DNA of 64,000 nucleotides. It comes from Bicyclus anynana (Eukaryota; Arthropoda; Insecta; Lepidoptera; Nymphalidae). A program made the position numbers and the translations under genes. The notes under the pieces are model-generated. The model saw only the letters and a list, made by a program, of their open reading frames with translations, was not told the origin of the DNA and did not search any database. The stretch lies in assembly GCF_947172395.1 (NCBI RefSeq), contig NC_069094.1:3246501-3310500 (forward strand), in the 5' to 3' direction. This document shows positions 44,866-56,800 of the stretch, piece by piece; position 1 is the stretch's first letter; every line of letters begins with the position of its first letter.

Positions 44866-47800
44866 CTGTAATGCACACACACGCCGTGTAAATTGCTTAT
44901 TTACACACATACATGAAATCGTAAACGATATTCGCTTTAATTTAACCCCAAGATACAGATTTTAGCCCCCATTCATTCACTTTCAAAACAAATTGTGTCT
45001 AACAATTGGTCCTTCGAGCCAGATAATAATTTTCAATTTAATTACATCAAATACAACTGAATTTTGCGCAAATGCTGAAGAGAATATCGTTTACAATTTT
45101 AGGGGTTCACATAGTAGAACTAATTGGAAACACATCATAAAATTAAACACACTGGAACTATTACAATGTTATTATGATACAAAAAAATAGTCAAGTCATA
45201 GAGGTTTTTAATATCATGCTCACGCGTATTGCCTTTGTAGACGACATTTCTTTAGTTATTAACAGTAAATAAATTATGAAAATTAATTTTCGAATATATT
45301 CACGTTATAGCCAAAGTAAAATAGACCTAAATTACTTTGATTTATAGTCAGAAATCGCGCAATAAGCGATTCTTTTAGAACTTCTTTGCACTCAACTCGG
45401 TGGTACAGAAATTACGACTTTAAAATAAAGGTATTTAAGTCTATTTTAATTTAACATGGCATGATACTGGAAAAAACATTTACCTAATTTCGTATATCGA
45501 GTACAAAGGCACATTAGTGCATTCATAGACTTCCATTCTTTGCATTCAGTTAGTTCGCACACTCATGCGTGAACGTTAGTGAAATATTCATACACAGAAC
45601 AATAATTTATTGAAGTACAATTTAAAATGCACAGATGGAACAACTATTAGATAGTACGTCTATCCGTTTGGAACTCCTTCGGCTTATCGAAGGCCTATGA
45701 AGCGCTGTGGATTAGGAAAGCCTTATGACAGCTGTAAAAATCGTCACTTAACGAATAACACAGTTCATTTGGCCTCGACATTCGCGCTAACAGAATTGAA
45801 TTACCGGTTTTTTCAACGATGAATCTATATTTTATCATTTGTTTCTACACTCCCCGTTCTTCTAAAAATCAAATTGTCATCTGTTAGAAAATAGCCTCTA
45901 ATGGTAGAAAAAAAACAAAGTGTTTTGAGTGTATTAAAGAATTAGGACAGTAAAATTTTGAAAAAATCAATAATGTTAAAGAAATTATTAACTACAAGAG
46001 TTTAATCAAAACAAGTGTAATATCTGAGAACGTATCTCTGTTATAGCAGATGCAGTTTTATACAAAGTTCCAATTAAAAATAGGTATACAGAAAATTATG
46101 TTTGTAAGATAATAAAAATGCACCTGTATATGCAAGGCGTTGTTATGACAGCAATTTTATCGAAATCCTCATTTACTGAAGATAGACTAAATTGGTCTAA
46201 AAAGTCATCATGTGCCTAAGATTAATGAATGTATTTTTAACATTAAAAATATATCTTCAGAGTTATAGTAATTCTTGTTTACTTTATACGGCTAGATTTT
46301 TATCATATTTATTTATTAACAAATGTTATTAAATCTAAACATTTATATAAAGTTTAAATATATTATTTATATAAAGTTTATAACTTTCAAAATAGTTGTG
46401 ATGATTTTTTAGACAAAAGACTCGATCTTTAACTGCATAAGCTGACGCTATTAGTATTTTAGTCGAGTACGAACAATTTTTGTATTTACCGCCCAAAAAT
46501 TGATCATACTCCACTAAAATACTACGGTAGCCGTACAGGGCTTACAATCGCTATCAAAACAACAACCTATTTAGTACAATATTATATTGTGTAAGTGATG
46601 AAACTCAATCGACACTGTAAAAAAAGTAATAAGCTTTATTTGAAGCGAAGTTTTGTTATACGCTGCCGTGCCAACTGGTGGATCCCATCAAGGGCCTGAC
46701 CTTTATAGTAATTACTGACTACGAGCCCCCTTTCGCAGGTTGTTAAAGAATCTGAACTGAAGTCGCAGCGTTAGGTCTTTCCGTACTGTAAGGAACAAAA
46801 TACTGTGACCACGGGAACAAGTGCAATGTCACACAACGATCATATCCTGTCAGTGACAAAACGGACAAACGTGAAATTGAACAATCGCTCTGTCGTTTCT
46901 CAAATTAAGGAACGGACAGAGACAATCCATTGAATAAGATGGTAATAATTGTAGCATACTTATTTTGCTTGTTTAAAAATTAGTGCAATTTCTAAAAGTA
47001 AAATAATAATTGTAATTATTAAATATTGATTTTTTTATTTTATTTTATGAACACTTTAGTAATTTTCGGAAAGTAGACGGGCTATTACTATACTATTATA
47101 TACACACCTTGATAAATAAATAAAAGGAATATTTTATTTTTTTGTTTCTCCGTTATACAGTAGGGAGGGGACTAACCAATCGGAATTTCGAATCGAATCG
47201 AATCGAAAATCGGTATAAGGCAGAATTTATTCAACATATTTTGTTTATGACAATAAAATTAATTCTTAAAACTTCTTTCTAATTTTTCAATAATAAAATA
47301 AATAACTATTTACCATAGTGTAATATTGTTGGAATAAATTGTTCAATTTCACGCACACTGTTGTAACACGTAAACTGATAGGGGGGGTCACGCGTGCTCT
47401 GTATGTGTGAGAGTACTCACGAGTGCGGCTCAGGATGAATGTCGGGGGGTTGCGCCCGCACGAACCTGTCCGTCCCATTCGGTACGTCCAGTACCGGCTC
47501 ACATATAGGCTTATCGTTAATCCTCCTCTCACAAGTGGGCGTTGTCGTCTCGGCGCTAGGCGGCGTCAGGTTAAAGAAGCTACTGTCGACCCCCACGGCG
47601 GGAGGTCGGCCGCGAGGCAACCTCAAGCTTAGAGACGTGGTAGCCCGCTTTTGCAAACGGCAATCTGACAATATCGATATCGTTTTATCGACAACGTCCC
47701 CACCCCTACACACACGAACTATGGATGTATTTTACAATGGAGTGGAACAGAAACACGACCGGACTTTACAGTAGTCGCGTATGATGTGTAACATCTGACA

Positions 47801-50800
47801 TCTCTCTTTGGTAACACAATAAGGTTAGGTTTCACTACCTTCAGATATGTATCGAATAGCTTAATAACAAGTTTTGTCTTTGTAATTAGACAAAGTGACA
47901 AAACTTACGTTTAAACCTATCGTTAACACTTGCATTTGCAAACAGGACAATTTTCCTGTGTATTAATAAATAAAAAGTCTACAAACAATTTTAATAACAG
48001 ATGTTATTCTAACTAATAAAATATGCTGTGATTTATTTCCTTAAATCCATAAAGAAATTCAAATTCAATAATCTTAAATACTCCACCAAATTCCAATATA
48101 ATTTATTTATTACATTTTTTTGTCTCTTTTCAGCCAATCACTTCCTAATATGCAGGAAAGAGAGGACAGGTGTTACACATCAAAAATATTAGCAATACTT
48201 TGCAAAAGCATTTCTAATATCTAATATTCCATTTATACCTAAAGGTACCGCAATAAATGGTCACCGAACTTACGTATTTCGTTCGTCGATGGGTTGACAG
48301 GGATATCGATTTTCATGAAGGTGATAAATAATAATCGATTGCAATCGATTTTATAATTAATGCCGGGACGCTCAGAGATTGCGTTTCTGACAGGTCGTGA
48401 TCGAATATATTTGAACTGGCGTACAAGGTTGTTGAACTGCACTGTTTCAAGATTATGTCAACTGTTTGTCTTTGTAGTAGTGAGACAAAAACGAGGCATA
48501 TAAGATAGTTGACTCAAATCAAATTTAATATAGACAATCCAAAATATGACGATATTAATTAATAAAAGTTAAGGATTTCTTATAAAACTTAATTTAAAAA
48601 ACATGTATTTTTTCAATTTTTCCAAACGTCAAAAACCATGTCGTCCATTTTGTTACGTTATGACGTCACAATGTTACTTGATGTACTAAACGTCAAACTA
48701 ATTGTTAACCAATATTTTTGTCCAACGCTCCGTTTGTAAGGGATATGTTATAGTGACGTCATGAAACAGTTGAAATATAGACCATCATGACCGACAGGCG
48801 TTTTGGCAGGTATTGCCAAAAACATATTTGAAAACTAAAATTTTCCAGTAATCATGTCTCAAAAAAATATGATTTTTTTTTCAATCTAGTAGGACGAACT
48901 ATTTATTAACATTTAAAAAAGTGTCAACTAGCCTATTGTAATTGAATATATTTGTCTCATTCGACCAGTCATAAACGCATTCTCTGAGCGTCCGGACATT
49001 AGTGTTAGTAAGCGAGGATGTGTTTGTTGCGTAGCATTATCTACTTGTTTCTATGGTTATTGTCTATGGTACGTCGTATTGAATGAGTTTTACTGTGTGT
49101 GAAGTCCTTTGCGCCTCTCTCCTCCCCAATGTATTGACAATGTGGCTGTTGATGGCATATATAACTTTTAATGTTGGTTTTATGGCATGACATGGGCGAA
49201 GCATCGTGAATTACATAAATAAATAAGAATAAAATAATAATTGATACACATGGTTGGAAAAATAGTGAGCAGTTATAACTAAAATTAAATAAATAAACAC
49301 AATTTATTATGTCAATAAACAAATAAACCTGTCTAGTCTGAAGTCATTCTGATCTGTAATTAAACTTCCACAGAAACTAGATTTTGACTTATTATAGTCC
49401 AACGAATTGACAATTTAATTGTGATTTTATAGAATAAGAAATCAATAAAATAATTACATAACATTACAAACTACTAATTTAATATACAATAAAAAAATAA
49501 ACAATCTTAATATCCAAATTGCCGAAATTTTGTGATGTTTAGAGCTTTTAAACACTTTTTAGCAAAACACAGACGAGAAACTTGCACGGCTGTGCAATTA
49601 TTATTTGGACTATACAATTTGAGAATTTTATACTAATCTTTAATAATCATTTCATAATAATAAGTAAAAACAAAAGGACAAAAAAGGGTATTTTGCCACT
49701 AGTACATACTATCCAAACTTTGAACCAGATAATCCAAAGTCTTTAAAGTGATCATTCAATCAACTAATAATAATTGATTTAATAATATTTTATTTAGATA
49801 GGTTGAGCAACTAGTTGTATAACTAGGCAACTTCGTTCGTAACACTCCTGATGGTACGCGCGGGCGTGTAGCGGTGAATGAAATACCTACGACTGATGCA
49901 CCTCACTTCCCGCACGCACGATTTCACACCCGTGCAGTCTTTCCACCCGTCGCCCGCATATCATGGGAGTTTTTTTTATTATTATCTACTCGTATTCGGC
50001 TCACTGCTGAGCTCGAGTCTCCTCTCAGAATGAGAGGGGTTAGGCCAATACTCCACCACGCTGGTCCAATGCGGATTGGCGTTTGAGACACGTGACATTT
50101 AACTTCTTAAAATGCACACAACTGAATAGTTGGAGGTGCATGCCCAGACCGGATTCGAACCCACACCCTCCGGAATCGGAGGCAGGAGTCATATCCACTG
50201 GGCTATCACGGTTCTCTCCAATTAAGTAACCAATAGATATACAAGTTGAAGACTTAAGTAACGTGTCCCACGATTCACACATCGACTGATCGGACGACCA
50301 GTCGACGTACAGTCTCTCCAATTAAGTAACCAATAGATATACAAGTTGAAGACGTAAGGTGTCCCAAGATTCGCACATCAACTGATCGTGCGACCAGTCG
50401 TCGGACCTAACCTTACGATTAATCAATGCATACAAGTTGAAGACGTAACGTGTCCCACGATTCGCACATCGCCTGTGAGGCGACCAGTCGACAGACTAAT
50501 CCGTTCGAGTAAGCAATGCATATACAAGTTGAACAGATAAAGTGACCTGCGTATCGCTCATCGACTGATCGGGCGACCTGTCGACGAACAGACGGGTCGA
50601 TCGAGTAACCAATGCATATACAGGTTAAAGACGTAAAGTGTCCCACGATTCGCACATCAACCGATCGGGCGACCTGTTGACAGTATAATCCATTCGAGTA
50701 ACCAATGCATATACAAGTTGAAGACGTAAAGTGACCTGCGAATCGCACATCGACTGATCGGACGACCTGTCGACAGACAGTCGTTGCTATCGAGTAACCA

Positions 50801-53800
50801 ATAGATATACAAGTTGAAGACGTAATGTGTCCCACGATCCGCACATCGATTGGTCGCGCGACCAGTCGTGCAATACTCACTTCTGTCGATGTTGCGCTGC
50901 AGGTGCGAGGCGACGCGATGGCGCGCGTCGCTGTACTCGAGGTGGAGGCCCAGCCGCAGCAGCGTGGGGTTCTGTTCCACCAGCCGCGTGATCTCCATCT
51001 CGGTTTTGTTGCCCAGCACTTGCGACCGCTGTTTTAAAAAAAAAAAGCACATTAAAGATCATTAGAATCAGTGAACAGTGACACTGTTTACTGTATCCAC
51101 GGCCGTGACTTCGATTCCATTTCCAACAACTGGAAACCATTTTTTAACTGTATTTCGTTTTATTTTATTAGTGATATAATTATTTTTGTTTGACTTATTT
51201 TATGTGTTCTGTTCTTCCATCCTAAGGGTCGGACAGAATGTGGGTACTGATGTACTCACAACAAATTTTATCTGAGTCAGGTCCATTTTTTTGGCACAAC
51301 ATATTTTCTATATATATAATATACTAGCGGACGCCCGCGACTTCGTCCGCGTGAAACTCGATGTAAACTTTCAAGTACTCCTACCCTACCCCTACCCTAC
51401 CCTTACCCTACCCCTACCCCTAACTATCCCCTACCCTACCATTTCCTGAATTTTCTTCTGAATTTGCTATAAACCTCACAGAGCCCGAGACCTATCCAAC
51501 GAATGCAAAACTGTGGAAATCGGTTCGTGCGTTCTGGAGTTATAGCGTCAGGAAGGAAAACCCGACTTATTTTTATATAATAAATATATATATGTATTAG
51601 TTTTAAGTTATTATTACGATGTAAATGTATTAGTTTTACGTTATTATGTAGTTATGTGTTGTGTAAACAAATAAATGTGCGAGGAACACGAATACTTTCT
51701 AGTTGTGGCCTTGTTTTCCAGTGGCTGCATGTGTTTATACATAACACATACACCTATAACACAGGCTGGCTATGGCTTACTTTTGTTTACTTCAGAGCTT
51801 GGTGAGCAAGGTTTTAACTAATTGTACCATTTCAGTTACGTTGATATAGTTCAAAGTCAAAGTCAAAATTCATTTATTTCAAATAGGCTTAGTTTACAAG
51901 CTCTTTCGAAACGAAAATCGAGTTCGAATATACAATAAATGTAGCGTGTCGTTGACTTCTAATTCTAAATAAAGGTATAAATAAATAAGGTATAAATTTG
52001 ACAAATACAGGCCATCGTTTGACAAATATCATCGAACGTTTGCTTCAAAAGTTAACCCAAGTTTATATTTACCTGGTTGGAAGTGCTGCAACATTTGACA
52101 AACATGGGCCAATATTTGACAAATGTTTGCCTTAAAAGCAACCTCAAGTCAAGTTATTACCTGGTTGGAAGCGCGGAACTCCTCAACAGTGTTGGTGGTG
52201 AGCAGGGCTTTGACCAGCTGCACCACTCCAGCGGGGCTGATGAAGTTGGTCTCCACGTTGACCACGCGCAGCGTGCTGTTGGCCTCCAACGCGTCGGCCA
52301 GCAGCTGCGCGGTGCGGTCGTTGAGACCGACGTTGACGAGGGACAACACTTCCAGGTGAGTGTTGGTTTTCAACCCCTCGAAAAGCTTCTCGATTTTCTC
52401 GTCACTTATGTTCTGGAATTGAATGGTTGATGCATACATTTTGCGGCTGAAAATCAGGTCTTTTTACATGGAGTAAAAAGTAACACACTTACACAATGTT
52501 TTTTTTTTATATTTATAACAGACAATAATTATAATTATGGCCTGCCTAACTTGGGATACCTGCAACGAGGTATATCGTAAAGAGAAGAGATTTTATCAAC
52601 CCGGTGTTCACTTTCTTTAGAATGAAAGAGAGAACAATATTTTTGATGCTGCTGCTATTGGTTGACAGTCTTTTCTCTTAAGGAGATTTCTCGTGGCACG
52701 CATCCTAGGCCTACTGATGGTTATGACATTATATACCTATGAACAGTGGTTTGCAGGGCACGCAAGGAACAGGTTTACAAAGTACTACTGTCAATTATGC
52801 TGAGGCGTAAAGTACTGACTGTAACACAGCAATGCTGCTTGGTGATTGGACTTCCCCAGGCAAGCTGTCACAAAAAGCTGTACTACTGCTAAAATTTTTG
52901 TACATTTGATTTTTTTAATGCTATAAAAGCTGAAAATCTTTGTAATATGATAATTTTTTACCAGGAATTCTCCAATGGGTATCCCATGAATTTGAATGAT
53001 AATAATCATAAAGTTTACCTTAATGTTATTCCAATTGAGATCAAGGAAGGACTGGTCGTTGTCTTTCACCCTGCTGATGGTCTGCTCCGGGTCTGTGTCA
53101 TTAGGGGGGTCCATGGGGTAGATCTGGAACAAACAAAGATAAAAGCGCTTGGAGGCCATTGGATCAGTTTTCACCTTCACACAGGAAATAAAACTATAAG
53201 AAATTGTAATTGTTATCAATTGTAAATTATAATACTGTATGACTTTTCAAAAGAGCAACTGTTGAGTTTCTTGCCGGTATCTTCTCAGCATTATTATTAT
53301 TATTATTATCATCTTCTCAGCAGAACCTGCCTTCCGAACCGGTGGTAGAATCTTTACAAATAGTCAACTGACGTGTCAAAAGTGCTTGTAAACTGAGCCT
53401 ACTTGAAATAAATGATTTTTGATTTTGATTTTGATTTTAACAAATTATGGAGTTCTTTAAAAGTTTATCAGTTATCGAAGACGGTTTTCTTTTTTTTTTC
53501 AAGCTTTTGAACATCTAAATTGGATTAATAATGCAAATATAGTTTGTCATTTATACTCAAAATGCGCAATCGACCCTAAAAAGCAAGCGAGGGAACCAAA
53601 TTTTCACTTCATTCGAAAAGCTAGTCATTATCGCGTACAGGGATACTATAGTCTGGAAAGTTCGTTATTTAGTATTTTATATTTTCTTAATTGGCTCAAG
53701 TCTGGTTTGGTCAGCATCAGCCGTGGCTAGTTATTATCAGTTCCTTTTTAGCCTTTTTCTCAGAGAACTGCCAACAGGCCAAATTACGTTTTTCGTGAAA

Positions 53801-56800
53801 ACGCACGCGCACACCATTTTGCTTGCTTGTAGGTTCGAGGCACAATATCACTCATGCCGAATCTCTCTCACTGAATCGACCCCTTGAGGTCAGTCAGAGA
53901 AATTCACGCAATATATTCCATGGACTTACCTTGGGTTTGGTAGCCTTTGTGATACCGTCCCATCCTAATCCAACAGGCTGTCCCTTGTTTAGCAACGACG
54001 CGTGGTACTGGTCCTGGTTCATCATGGAGTGGAAGCCGAGAATTGCTGGAACACAACACAATGGAATTTGAGAAAGAGTTCGGAGGAAATTCTCACGTCA
54101 TCCCTAAAGACAACACGGTAAAAAACCTAACCAAATGAACTAGCAAAAAATTAAGGATTGTGAATCCGTAATATTTTTGTGATTGTGGATAGTTTATATA
54201 CTGTAGATGTGGATGCAAGAGGAATACCAACAAAATATATCTTGCCTGCTTTACAAACGCAAACACTTCGAAAACTAACAAAATGCATGGGAATGACAGA
54301 TCCGATCGACAACTTTATACTTCGAAAACTAACAAAATGCATGGGAATGACAGATCCGATCGACAACTTTATCGATTCTGTATGTCATACCCATATTTTT
54401 TTTAATTTTTCGAAGTGTTAGCGTTTGTAGAAAGAGAATCTGCAAACACACATGGCTACAGGCTCTGCTTAAAGACTGTGGCCACACTAACACTGGAGCA
54501 AGTTCTATATTAGAATGGGTATCCAGAGCAGTTCCAGTAGGATCTTCCCAAAGACTAGACAGGTAGAACAACACAAAGAGAGAAGGGGAGTGTTGACATG
54601 TCAGATACACAATACAAAGATTTGAGACGAATAACTTAGCAATCTGTGGATTCACCATGAGGGTGCCAGGTCCATCGCATAGCAAAGAGGAAAACTCCGA
54701 GCAAAGTCCAGGACTTGTAATTAATCGACGTAGGGTTAAGAAATTCCTTGACAATCTATTAACATTCCCCTTCTCCGCTCGTGTTGTTCTCCCTGCCTAG
54801 CCATCTTTGGTAAGATCCTATTAGAGCAGCTTTGAATACCCTTTCTAATATAGAACTTGTTGCAGTTTTAAAGAGGCCAAGGTCTTTAAGCAAGTTATAG
54901 AGAGATTTTACTGGTAATCCTCTCGCACCTACTTCTAAGGCGTACAATATTATTTATTCACTTTTATATTCCATATTATTTATTCACTTTTATATTCCAT
55001 ATTATTTATTCACTTTTATACTGTGGTCCTTCGGAATGTTAGTCTCCCATGGCACAGTAAACTCTACAAGTACTTTTCGTTTTGTATGGACAAAAGGAAA
55101 TTTTGGTTATTTTGTTGGACTGTTGTGTAAAATATTAAAATGTTGTTCATTAATTTTGCAGATTCTTTGCCCCTACAAACATGTTTTCAGGAATTGAGTA
55201 GAACAATCTCAAAGAAATCATAATAAAATTTATAAAAATATTATTACTGGTATAATAAGCGTTTTTATGACGTTACAAGTGTTATAAAATTCGTTCTTTT
55301 GTTAAAAACGTTTCTCAGGAATTCTCGACAATTTGGCGGCAATCCAGTGCTGTGTAATTGATGGTCTAGTCTTGACAATCATTTAAGATATCATCTGTCT
55401 TTTGGACTTTTGGCTTATTTATAAGTGTAAAACAGTGAAAATTTGGATTTTATTCCAGTAAAACAGGTTTCCAGTAAAGGTTGTGAAGCACTTGGATTTA
55501 GGTTTATTGATTATAAAAATCGGACATCTAGTTTAACTTGAAAATCATTCAGAGGTTAGCTAATAAATGCTACCTAACTTTAGGTCAAGTGCTTTAAAAT
55601 AATAAGTAATATTTTATGCCTAATTATAGAAATTTTCATGTTAAACAATACAAAATACAAATAAGGAATACAATGCAAATGATATATGCGGAAAAACCGT
55701 TTCTTCATCGATGTAGGAAGCAAACTCAGTGAATACAAAAAAACATTACAGATGGAATAAATTACATGGGTGCAATCAATTAGAAAATGAAAGCTGCACA
55801 CCTACATCCATCGCGAATAATAAATTCATTATTCCTGTAAGGCATCTCACACACAAGGCGACTATTTTGACGACCAGTGACCGCAACGACCATGTTAACT
55901 GAACTCAGACTAATTAGATAACGACCTAGACATTACTTTTCTGTCGAAGTATATGATCAACGATCTAATACGTTTATAAAAACTGTATAAAAGTTGTAAT
56001 CGTGTTCTTCGGTTAAAGAGCTCCGTAAAAATATTTATTTTTGTAGTTGAATGGCGTTAAAAACGGGCAAGAACTTCTAGTTTAGTACAAGAGTTATATC
56101 AAATCTAAGCTCGTTTTACTCAGAAAATGACAGACAGAATATTGTTTGTGAATTTAGATGCGATACTAATCCATATGTAATTAATCATTGTTTGAGAATT
56201 TGGATGCGATATTAATCCATATGTAATTAGTCTGAGATTTTAACTGAAGAAACCATATGAACATTGCACACTTAGCTGCACGACTAGTCGCTACGACTAA
56301 GCTACGCGCGAATATCGTATACGATTTCGTATCTCAGTCGCAATATTGTTAAATGGTAAAAAAAATAAAACCCTGGCTAAGTTTTATGTGGGCTATTCTC
56401 GGTCCAAGGCGCGTTTGGAACCTTCGTAACGTTAATTTTAAGTTTTCGAATAATTATCACCATTATCTATATTATAAGATAATGGTAATAACAAACGTTT
56501 CAAAAGTACTTGTAAACTATCCTAATTGATATAAATGAATTTCAAGTTCGACTATGTATATTAAAAAATTAACCCTTGTGTAATTTTCCAATTCATGGTA
56601 CAACTAAATTGAATTGAAGATAGAGATTTTTGTATATCAATATAAAACAAAAACCGTCTAAATTCATCTAACATATACTTCGTTATTTTAGTAGGTCTTG
56701 ATGTCAGCTATTGCCTTGTCGAGTATGTCGTGCTATTTACGGGACACCCTGTATAGAGTATAATAATCTCACCAGCAAGATCAATGATCTCTTCCTGTGT

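Noticed and set aside
47439..47774. Plus-strand ORFs over the GC-rich block
   Set aside because: GC-rich sequence leaves several frames open; only the minus-strand frame agrees with splice sites and tropomodulin phase.
50419..50880. 153-residue minus-strand ORF as a gene
   Set aside because: It is read from the minisatellite; reported as a repeat property rather than a gene.
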